DNA of 64,000 nt from Canna indica. Its lineage: Eukaryota > Streptophyta > Magnoliopsida > Zingiberales > Cannaceae. The position numbers and the translations under genes were made by a program. The stretch lies in the NCBI GenBank assembly GCA_034359265.1, contig CP136892.1, forward strand, positions 88,404,001 through 88,468,000, given 5' to 3'. The notes beneath the pieces are model-generated. The model did no database searches. It saw nothing but the letters and a program-made list of their open reading frames with translations, and was not told the DNA's origin. Below, in pieces: positions 22,161-32,930 of the stretch (position 1 is its first letter; the number at the start of each line of letters is the position of its first letter).

Positions 22161-24520
22161 ATATGGTTGTAATATCGGGTTCGGAAAATAATAACTAACT
22201 CATACGGAGTCCACTTTCAGTGAACCGCATATGGTTGAATCCAGCTTGTAGAGTAGAATTTAAGGGTTATACTTATCTAATTTTAAAAAATCATTATATA
22301 ATTTATTTTTGCAATTAAATGGTTTCAGGAGGCACGAAAAATATTAAATGATGGCCGAAAAATACGTAATCAGTCTTGAAAAATGGCTAGGAAAATCACG
22401 CTCGCAACAAACCCGACAGAACTGGATTCGGAATTAAAATGAGTCCGAGAGAAATTCTGAAAGCAATATCGGGTTTGGAAAATCATAACTAACTCATACG
22501 GAGTCCGCTTTCAGCGAACCGCATATGGTTGAATCCGGCTTGTAGAGTAGAATTTAAGGGTGATACTTTGCTAATTTTTAAAACTTATTATATAATTAAT
22601 TTTTGCAATTAAATGAATTCAGGAGGCACGAAAAATATGAAATAATGGCTGAAAAATACGTAATCAGTCTTGAAAATTGGCCAGGAAAATCACGCTCGCA
22701 ACGAACCTGACAGAACTAGATTTAGAGTTAAAATGAGTCCGGGAGAAATTTTGAAAGAAATATCGGGTTCGGAAAATCATAACAAACTCATACGGAGTCC
22801 GCTTTCAGCGAACCACATATGGTTGAATCCGGCTTATAGAGTAGAATTTAAAGGTGATACTTTCCTAATTTTTAAAACTTATTATATAATTAATTTTTGC
22901 AATTAATTGTTTTCAGGAGGCACGAAAAATATGAAATGATGGCTGAAAAATACGTAATCAGACTTAAAAAATAGCCAGGAAAATCATGCTCACAACGAAT
23001 TTGACAGAACTGGATTCGGAGTTAAAATCAGTCCGGGAGAAATTCTGGAAGCAATATCGGGTTCGAAAAATCATAACTAACTCATACGGAGTCCGCTTTC
23101 AGCGAACTGCATATCGTTGAATCCGGCTTGTAGAGTAGAATTTTAGTATTACACTTTTCTAATTTTTAAAACTTATTATATAATTAATTTTTGCAATTAA
23201 ATGCATTCAGGAGGTACGAAAAATATGAAATGATGGCTGAAAAATACGTAATTAGTCTTGAAAAATGGCAAGGAAAATCATGCTCGCAACGAAACTGACA
23301 GAACTAGATTCGGAGTTAAAATAACTCCGGGAAAAATTCTGGAAACAATATTGGGTTCGGAAAATCATAACTAACTCATACAGAGTCCGCTTTCAGTGAA
23401 CCACATATGGTTGAATCCGGCTCGTAGAGTAGAATTTTATTGTCACACTTTGCTAATTTTTAAAACTCATTATATAATTTATTTTTGTAATTAAATAATT
23501 TCAGGAGGCACGAAAAATATGAAAAGATGCCTGAAAAATACGTAATCAGTCTTGAAAAATGTCCAGGAAAATTACGCTCGTAACGAACCTGACAAAACTG
23601 GATTCGGAGTTAAAATGAGTCCGGGAAAAATTTTGGAAGCAATATCGGGTTCGGAAAATCATAACTAACTCATACGGAGTCCGCTTTCAGCGAACCACAT
23701 ATGGTTGAATCCGGCTTGTAGAGTAGAATTTTAGTATCACACTTTCCTAATTTTTAAAACTTATTATATAATTTATTTTTGCAATTAAATGCTTTCAGGA
23801 GGCATGAAAAATATGAAACGATGGCTGAAAAATACGTAATCAGTCTTGAAAAATGGCCAGGAAAATCATGCTCACAGCGAATCTGACAGAACTGGATTCG
23901 GAGTTAAAATCAGTCTGGGAGAAATTCTGGAAGCAATATCGGGTTCGGAAAATCATAACTAACTCATACGGAGTCCGCTTTCAGCGAACCACATATGGTT
24001 GAATCCGGCTCATAGAGTAGAATTTTAGTGTCATACTTTGCTAATTTTAAAAACTCATTATATAATTTATTTTTATAATTAAATGATTTCAGGAGGCATG
24101 AAAAATATAACACGATGCCTGAAAAATAAATAATTAGCCTTGAAAAATGGCCACGAAAATCACGCTCGCAACGAACCTAACAGAATTGGATTCGGAGTTA
24201 AAATGAGTCCGAGAAAAATTCTGAAAGAAATATCGGGTTTGGAAAATCATAACTAACTCATACGGTGTCCGCCTTCAGCGAACCGCATATGGTTGAATCC
24301 GGCTTATATAGTAGAATTTAAGGGGGATACTTTGCTAATTTTTAAAACTTATTATATAATTAATTTTTGCAGTTAAATGCATTCAGGAGGCACGAAAAAT
24401 ATGAAACGATGGCAAAAAAATAAGTAATCAGTCTTGAAAAATGGCCAGGAAAATCGCGCTCGCAACGAACCTGACAGAACTGGATTCGGAGTTAAAATAA
24501 GTCTGGGAGAAATTCTGGAA
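22161..24520 (-). repeat. S293 satellite array, minus orientation, about 8 monomers
   Basis: Tandem monomers of 292-297 bp. The anchor GTAGAGTAGAATTT recurs near 22240, 22538, 22832, 23125, 23418, 23715, 24010 and 24303. Each monomer contains CATACGGAGTCC, CAGCGAACCGCATATGG, GAATCCGGC, an AT-rich ACTTATTATATAATTAATTT stretch and AGGAGGCACGAAAAATATG. Composition changes sharply from the GC-richer pentamer DNA to AT-rich DNA at 22161. No open frame has coding character. Divergence between monomers is modest and mostly single-base. Confidence 0.95.
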
Positions 24521-24543
24521 GTAATATCCATGTTCTCCCAGAC
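24501..24543. repeat. Inverted junction in the S293 array
   Basis: GTCTGGGAGAA at 24501-24511 is mirrored by TTCTCCCAGAC at 24533-24543 around a 21 bp spacer. Left of this point all monomers are minus, right of it all are plus. The switch falls at the same monomer position on both sides (the CCGGGAGAAATTC segment), so the junction is a head-to-head fold-back within homologous sequence and not a random join. Confidence 0.9.
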
Positions 24544-25794
24544 TCATTTTAACTCCGAATCCAGTTTTGGCAGGTTCGTTGCGAGCGCGGTTTTCCTATC
24601 CATGTTTCAAGACTGATTACGTATTTTTCGGACATCGTTTCATATTTTTCGTGCCTCCTGAAAACATTTAATTGCAAAAATTAATTATATAATGAGTTTT
24701 AAAAATTAGGAAAGTATGATACTAAAATTCTACTCTACAAGCCGGATTCAACGATATGTGGTTCGCTGAAAGCGGACTCCGTATGAGTTAGTTATGATTT
24801 TCCGAACTCGATATTTTTTTCCAGAATTTCTCCCGGACTCATTTTAACTCCGAATCCAGTTCTGTCAGGTTCGTTGCGAGCGCGATTTTCCTGTCCATTT
24901 TTCAAGACTAATTACGTATTTTTCAGGCATCATTTCATATTTTTCGTGCCTCCTGAAATTATTTAATTGCAAAAATAAATTATATAATGAGTTTTAAAAA
25001 TTAGGAAAGTGTGATACTAAAATTCTACTCTACAAGTCGGATTCAACCAAATGTGGTTCGTTGAAAGCGGACTCCGTATGAGTTAGTTTTGATTTTCCGA
25101 ACCCGATATTGCTTCCATAATTTTTCCCGGACTCATTTTAACTCCGAATCCAGTTCTGTCAAGTTCGTTGTGAGCATGATTTTCCTGTTCATTTTTTGAG
25201 ACTGATTACGTATTTTTCGAGCATCGTTTCATATTTTTCGTACCTCCTGAAAGTATTTAATTGCAAAAATTAATTATATAATGATTTTTAAAAATTAGCA
25301 AATTATCACCCTCAAGTTCTACTCTACAAGCCGGATTCAACAATATGCGATTCACTGAAAGTGGACTCCGTATGAGTTAGTTAGGATTTTCGAAACCCGA
25401 TATTATTTTCAGAATTTCTCCTGGACTCATTTTAACTCCGAATCCAATTCTGTCAGGTTCGTTGTGAGCGTGATTTTCTTGGCCATTTTTCAAGGCTAAT
25501 TATGTATTTTTCAGGCATCGTGTCATATTTTTCGTGCCTCTTGAAATCATTTAATTATAAAAATAAATTAGATAATAAGTTTTAAAAATTAGCAAAGTAT
25601 CACCTTTAAATTCTACTCTACAAGCTGGATTCAACCATATGCGGTTCGCTGAAAACGGATTTCGTATGAGTTAATTATGATTTTCCAAACCCGATATTGC
25701 TTTCAGAATTTCTCCCGGACTCATTTAGCCTCCGAATCCAGTTCTATTAGGTTCGTTGCGAGCGTGATTTTCCTAGCCATTTTTCAAGACTGAT

Positions 25795-25850
25795 TACATA
25801 TTTTTTAGCCATCATTTGAACTTCGAATCCAGTTCTGTCAGGTTCGTTAC
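25795..25850 (+). repeat. Partial S293 monomer join
   Basis: After TTTTTTAGCCATCATTTGAA the sequence jumps back to CTTCGAATCCAGTTCTGTCA, repeating part of the monomer and giving a ~385 bp interval. It looks like the ancestral form of the shorter fused monomers at 29.5, 31.6, 35.8 and 39.6 kb. Confidence 0.65.
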
Positions 25851-26910
25851 GAGCGCGATTTTCCTGTCCATTTTACAAGACTGACCACTTATTTTTCGGG
25901 TGTCGTTTCATATTTTTCGTGCCTCCTGAAAGTATTTAATTACAAAAATAAATTATATAATTAGTTTTAAAAATTAGCAAAGTGTCACACTAAAATTTTA
26001 CTCTACAAGCCGGATTCAACCATGTGCGGTTCGCTGAAAGCGGACTCCGTATGAGTAAGTTATGATTTTCCGAATCCGATATTGATTCCAGAATTTCTCC
26101 CGGACTCATTTTAACTCCGAATTCAGTTCTGTCAAGTTCGTTACTAGTGCGATTTTCCTGGCCATTTTACAATACTAACCACGTATTTTTTAGACATCGT
26201 TTCATATTTTTCGTGCCTCCTGAAATTATTTAATTGCAAAAATAAAATAAATAATTAGTTTTAAAAATTAGTAAAGTGTCACACTAAAATTCTACTCTAC
26301 AAGCCGGATTCAACCATATGCGGTTCGCTGAAAGCAGACTCCGTATGAGTTAGTTATAATTTTCCGAACCCGATATTGTTTCCAGAATTTATCTCGGACT
26401 CATTTTAACACCGAATGCAGTTCTGTCAGGTTCGTTACGAGCGTGATTTTCCTTGCCATTTTACAAGACAGATCACGTATTTTTCGGGCATCGTTTCATA
26501 TTTTTCGTGCCTACTAAAATCATTTAATTGCAAAATTAAATTAAATAATTAGTTTTAAAAATTAATAAAGTGTCACACTAAAATTCTACTCTACAAGCCG
26601 GATTCAACCATTTGCGGTTCGCTGAAAGCGAACTCCGTATGACTTAGTTATGATTTTCCGAACCCGATATTGTTTCTAGAATTTCTCCTGGACTCATTTT
26701 AACTCCGAATCCAGTTCTGTCAGGTTCGTTAGGAGTGCGATTTTCCTGGCCATTTTACAATACTAACCACGTATTTTTCGGGCATCATTCTATATTTTTC
26801 GTACCTCCTGAAAGCATTTAATTGCACAAATAAATTATATAATTAGTTTTAAAAATTAGCAAAATGTCACACTAAAATTCTACTCTACAAGCCGGATTCA
26901 ACCATATACG

Positions 26911-26927
26911 GTTCGCTGAAAGCGGAC
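26911..26927 (+). promoter_or_regulatory. CENP-B-box-like motif (one example of many)
   Basis: GTTCGCTGAAAGCGGAC fits the mammalian CENP-B box pattern NTTCGNNNNANNCGGGN at every fixed position except one (CGGA in place of CGGG). The same site recurs in most S293 monomers. Plants are not known to use a true CENP-B protein for this role, so this is a sequence resemblance only. Confidence 0.25.
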
Positions 26928-28239
26928 TCCGTATGAGTTAGTTATAATTTTTCGAATTCGATATTGTTTGCAAAATTTCTCCCGAACTCATTTTAACACC
27001 GAATCCAGTTCTGTCAAGTTCGTTACGAGTGTGATTTTCCTTGCCATTTTACAAGACTGACCACGTATTTTTCGGGCATCGTTTCATATTTTTCGTGCCT
27101 CCTGAAATCATTTAATTGTAAAAATTAATTAAATAATTAGTTTTAAAAATTAGCAAAGTATCATACTAAAATTCTACTCTACAAGACGGATTCAACCATA
27201 TGCGGTTCGCTGAAAGCGGACTCCGTATGAGTTAGTTAAGATTTTTCGAACTTGATATTGCTTCCAGAATTTCTCCCTGACTCTTTTTAACTCTGAATCC
27301 ACTTCTGTCAGGTTTGTTACGAGCGCCATTTTCCTGTCCATTTTACAAGACTGACCACTTATTTTTCGGGTGTCGTTGCATATTTTTCGTTCCTCCTGAA
27401 AGCATTTAATTGCAAAAATAAATTATATAATTAGTTTTAAAAATTAGCAAAGTGTCACACTAAAATTTTACTCTACAAGCCGGATTCAACCATGTCTGGT
27501 TCGCTGAAAGCGGACTCCGTATGAGTTAGTTATGATTGTTCGAACCTGATATTGCTTCCAGAATTTCTCTCGGACTCATTTTAACACCGAATCCAGTTCT
27601 GTCATGTTCGTTACGAGCGTGATTTTCCTTGCCATTTTACAAAACTGACCACGTATTTTTCGGGCATTGTTTCATATTTTTCGTGCCTTCTGAAATAATT
27701 TAATTGCAAAAATAAATTAAATAATTAGTTTTAAAAATTAGTAAAGTGTCACACTAAAATTCTACTCTACAAGCCGGATTCAACCATATGTGGTTCGCTA
27801 AAAGCGGACTCCGTATGAGTTAGTTATGATTTTCCGAATACCATATTGCTTCCAGAATTTCTCCCGGAGTCATTTTAACACCGAATCCAGTTCTATCAGA
27901 TTCGTTACGAGCGTGATTTTCCTGTCCATTTTACAAGTCTCACCATGTATTTTTCGGCGCTATTTCATATTTTTTGTGCCTCCTAAAATCATTTAATTGT
28001 AAAAATAAATTAAATAATTAGTTTTAAAAATTAGCAAAGTGTCACACTAAAATTCTACTCTACAAGCCAGATTCAACCATATGTGGTTCGCTAAAAGCGG
28101 ACTCCGTATGAGTTAGTTATGATTTTCCGAATACAATATTGCTTCCAGAATTTCTCTCGGACCCATTTTAACTCCGAATCCAGTTCTGTTAGGTTCGTTA
28201 CGAGTACGATTTTCCTGGCCATTTTAAAAGACTGACCAC

Positions 28240-28300
28240 TTATTTTTTGGGCACAATTTCAAATTTTAACACCGAATCCAGTTCTGTTAGGTTCGTTACG
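28240..28300 (+). repeat. Partial S293 monomer insertion
   Basis: ACCGAATCCAGTTCTGTTAG occurs about 95 bp after the equivalent part of the same monomer, making a ~390 bp interval. It is a partial tandem duplication inside the monomer. Confidence 0.7.
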
Positions 28301-28739
28301 AGCGTGATTTTCCTTGCCATTTTACAAGACTGGCCACGTATTTTTCGGGCGTCGTTTCATATTTTTCGTGCCTCCTGAAATTATTTAATTGCAAAAATAA
28401 ATTAAATAATTAGTTTTAAAAATTATCAAAGTGTCACACTAAAATTCTACTCTACAAGCCGGATTCAACCATATGCGGTTCGCTGAAAGCGGACTCCGTA
28501 TTAGTTAGTTATGATTTTTCGAATCCGATATTGCTTTCAGAATTTCTCCCGGACTCATTTTAACATCGAATCCAGTTCTGTTAGATTCGTTACGAGCGTG
28601 ATTTTCCTGTCCATTATACAAGTCTGACCACTTATTTTTCGGGCGCCGTTTCATATTTTTTGTGCCTCCTGAAAGCATTTAATTGCAAAAATAAGTTATA
28701 TAATTAGTTTTGAAAATTAGCAAAGTGTCACACTAAAAT

Positions 28740-30836
28740 TTTACTCTACAAGCCGGATTCAACCATATGCGGTTCGTTGAAAGAGGACTCCGTATGAGTT
28801 AGTTATGATTTTCCGAACCCGATATTGCTTCCATAATTTCTCCCGGACTCATTGTAACTCGGAATCCAGTTCTGTCAGGTTCGTTGCAAGAATGATTTTC
28901 CTGTTCATTTTTTGAGACTGATTACGTATTTTTCCAGCATTGTTTCATATTTTTCGTACCTCCTGAAAGCATTTAATTGCAAAAATTAATTATATAATGA
29001 TTTTTAAAAATTAGCAAAGTATCACCCTCAAATTCTACTCTACAAGCCGGATTCAACGATATGCGGTTCACTGATAGCGGACTCCGTATGAGTTAGTTAT
29101 GATTTTCCAAACCCGATATTAATTTCAGAATTTCTCCCAGACTCATTTTAAGTCCGAATCCAATTCTGTCAGGTTCTTTGCGAGTGCAATTTTCTTTTCC
29201 ATTTTTCAAGACTAATTATGTATTTTTCAGGCATCGTGTCATATTTTTTGTGCCTCTTGAAATCATTTAATTATAAAAATAAATTATATAATGAGTTTTA
29301 AAAATTAGCAAATTATGACACTAAAATTCCACTCTACGAGCCGGATTCAACCATATGTGGTTCGCTGAAAGCGGACTTCGTATGAGTTAATTATTATTTT
29401 CCAAACCCGATATTGCTTTCAGAATTTCTCCCGGACTCATTTTAACTCCGAATCCAGTTCTATTAGGTTCGTTGCGAGCGTGATTTTCCTAGCCATTTTT
29501 TAAGACTGATTACGTATTTTTCAGCCATCATTTTAACTCCGAATCCACTTATTTTTCTGGTGTCGTTTCATGTTTTTCGTGCTTCCTGAAAGTATTTAAT
29601 TGCAAAAATAAATTATATAATTAGTTTTAAAAATTAGCAAACTGTCACACTAAAATTTTACTCTACAAGCCGGATTCAACCATGTGCGGTTCGCTGAAAG
29701 CGGACTCCGTATGAGTAAGTTATGATTTTTCGAACCCGATATTGATTCCAGAATTTTTCCCGAACTCATTTTAACTCCGAATCCAGTTCTGTAAGGTTCG
29801 TTACGAGCATGATTTTCCTGGCCATTTTACAAGACTGACCACTTATTTTTCGTGCACCCTTTCATATTTTTTGTGCCTCCTGAACGCATTTAATTGCAAA
29901 TATAAATTAAATAATTATTTTTAAAAATTAGCAAAGTGTCACACTAAAATTCTACTCTATAGGCCGGATTCAACCATATGCGGTTCGCTGAAAGCGGACT
30001 CCGTATGACTTAGTTATGATTTTCCGAAGCCGATATTATTTCCAGAATTTCTCCCGGACTCATTTTAACTCTGAATCCAGTTCTGTTAGGTTCGTTACGA
30101 GTGCGATTTTCCTGGCCATTTTACAATACTAACCACGTATTTTTCGAGCATCGTTTCATATTTTTCGTGCCTCCTGAAATTATTTAATTGAAAAAATAAA
30201 TTATATAATTGGTTTTAAAAATTAGCAAAGTGTCACACTAAAATTCTACTGTACAAGCCGGATTCAACCATATGCGGTTCGCAGAAAGCGGACTCCGTAT
30301 GAGTTAGTTAAGATTTTCCGAACTTGATATTACTTCCAGAATTTCTCTCTGACTCTTTTTAACTCTGAATCCACTTCTGTCAGGTTTGTTACGAGCGCAA
30401 TTTTCCTGTCCATTTTACAAGACTGACCACTTATTTTTCGGGTGTCGTTGCATATTTTTCGTTCCTCCTGAAAGTATTTAATTGCAAAAATAAATTATAT
30501 AATTAGTTTTAAAAATTAGCAAAATGTCACACTAAAATTTTACTCTACAAGACGGATTCAACCATGTCTGGTTCGCTGAAAGCGGACTCCGTATGAGTTA
30601 GTTATGATTGTTCGTACCCGATATTGCTTCCAGAATTTCTCCAGGACTCATTTTAACACCGAATCCAGTTCTGTCAGGTTCGTTACGAGCGTGATTTTCC
30701 TATCCATTTTACAAGTCTGACCACTTATTTTTCGGGCGCCGTTTCATATTTTTTGTGCCTCCTGAAAGCATTTAATTGCAAAAATAAGTTATATAATTAG
30801 TTTTGAAAATTAGCAATGTGTCACACTAAAATTCTA
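28740..30836 (+). repeat. S293 7-monomer higher-order unit, copy 1
   Basis: The order of variants (GTTCGTTGAAAG monomer, GATATGCGGTTCACTG monomer, CCACTCTACGAGCC monomer, fused 332 bp monomer, TCTATAGGCC monomer) repeats 2.1 kb downstream. The fused monomer is the best marker. Confidence 0.75.
29517..29585 (+). repeat. Fused S293 monomer join
   Basis: CAGCCATCATTTTAACTCCG runs into AATCCACTTATTTTTCTGG, skipping the GTCAGGTTCGTT part. The junction is a private marker, repeated at about 31615, 35763 and 39620. Confidence 0.85.
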
Positions 30837-32930
30837 CTCTACAAGCCGGATTCAACCATATGTGGTTCGTTGAAAGCGGACTCCGTATGAGTTATTTATG
30901 ATTTTCCGAACCCGATATTGCTTCCATAATTTCTCCCGGACTCATTTTAACTCGGAATCCAGTTCTGTCAGGTTCGTTGCAAGCATGATTTTCCTGTTCA
31001 TTTTTTGAGACTGATTACGTATTTTTCCAGCATTGTTTCATATTTTTCGTACCTCCTAAAAGCATTTAATTGCAAAAATTAATTATATAATGATTTTTAA
31101 AAATTAGCAAAGTATCACCTTCATATTCTACTCTACAAGCCGGATTCAACGATATGCGGTTCACTGAAAGCGGACTCCGTATGAGTTAGTTATGATTTTC
31201 CAAACCCGATATTGTTTTCAGAATTTCTCCCGGACTCATTTTAACTCCGAATCCAATTCTGTCAGGTTCTTTGCGAGCACAATTTTCTTGTCCATTTTTC
31301 AAGACTGATTATGTATTTTTCAGGCATCGTGTCATATTTTTTGTGCCTCTTGAAATCATTTAATTATAAAAATAAATTATATAATGAGTTTTAAAAATTA
31401 GCAAATTATGACACTAAAATTCCACTCTACGAGCCGGATTCAACCATATGCGGTTCGCTGAAAGCGGAATTCGTATGAGTTAATTATGATTTTCCAAACC
31501 CGATATTGCTTTCAGAATTTCTCCCGGACTCATTTTAACTCCGAATCCAGTTCTATTAGGTTCGTTGCGAGCGTGATTTTCCTAGCCATTTTTTAAGACT
31601 GATTACGTATTTTTCAGCCATCATTTTAACTCCGAATCCACTTATTTTTCTGGTGTCGTTTCATGTTTTTCGTGCTTCCTAAAAGCATTTAATTGCAAAA
31701 ATAAATTATATAATTAGTTTTAAAAATTAGCAAACTGTCACACTAAAATTTTACTCTGCAAGCTGGATTCAACCATGTGCGGTTCGCAGAAAGCGGACTC
31801 CGTATGAGTAAGTTATGATTTTCCGAACCCGATATTGATTTCAGAATTTTTCCCGGACTCATTTTAACTCCGAATCCAGTTCTGTAAGGTTCGTTACGAG
31901 CATGATTTTTCTGGCCATTTTACAAGACTGACCACTTATTTTTTGTGCACCCTTTCATATTTTTTGTGCCTCCTGAACTCATTTAATTGCAAAAATAAAT
32001 TAAATAATTAGTTTTAAAAATTAGCAAAGTATCACACTAAAATTCTACTCTATAGGCCGGATTCAACCATATGCGGTTCGTTGAAAGCGGACTCCGTATG
32101 ACTTAGTTATGATTTTCCGAAGCCGGTATTATTTCCAGAATTTCTCTCGGACTCATTTTAACTCCGAATCCAGTTCTGTTAGGTTCGTTACGAGTGCGAT
32201 TTTCCTGGCCATTTTACAATACTAACCACGTATTTTTCGAGCATCGTTTCATATTTTTCGTTCCTCCTGAAAACATTTAATTACAAAAATAAATTATATA
32301 ATTAGTTTTAAAAATTAGCAAAGTGTCACTAAAATTTTACTCTACAAGACGGATTCAACCATGTCTGGTTCGCTGAAAGCGGACTCCGTATGAGTTAATT
32401 ATGATTGTTCGTACCCGATATTGCTTCCAGAATTTCTTCCTGACTCTTTTTAACTCTGAATCCACTTCTGTCAGGTTTGTTACGAGCGCGATTTTCCTGT
32501 CCATTTTACAAGACTGACCACTTATTTTTTGGGTGTCGTTGCATATTTTTCGTTCCTACTGAAAGTATTTAATTGCAAAAATAAATTATATAATTAGTTT
32601 TAAAAATTAGCAAAGTGTCACACTAAAATTTTACTCTACAAGCCGGATTCAACCATGTCTGGTTCGCTGAAAGCGGACTCCGTATGAGTTAGTTATAATT
32701 GTTCGTACCCGATATTGCTTCCAGAATTTCTCCCGGACTCATTTTAACACCGAATCCAGTTCTGTCAGGTTCGTTACGAGCGTGATTTTCCTGTCCATTT
32801 TACAAGTCTGACCACTTATTTTTCGGGCGCCGTTTCATATTTTTTGTGCCTCCTGAAATCATTTAATTGCAAAAATAAGTTATATAATTAGTTTTGAAAA
32901 TTAGCAAAGTGTCACACTAAAATTTTACTC
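30837..32930 (+). repeat. S293 7-monomer higher-order unit, copy 2
   Basis: Parallels 28740-30836 at an offset near 2095 bp up to the TCTATAGGCC monomer. After that the copy loses register, with short TGTCACTAAAATTTTACTC variants near 32326. Confidence 0.72.
31610..31680 (+). repeat. Fused S293 monomer join
   Basis: Same junction as at 29517. The following GCTTCCTAAAAGC differs by one base from GCTTCCTGAAAG in the other copy. Confidence 0.85.

Noticed and set aside
22670..22906. 78-codon frame in the S293 array (and similar frames near 24434 and 41172)
   Set aside because: Each covers less than one monomer, and equivalent monomers carry stops or frameshifts at the same places.
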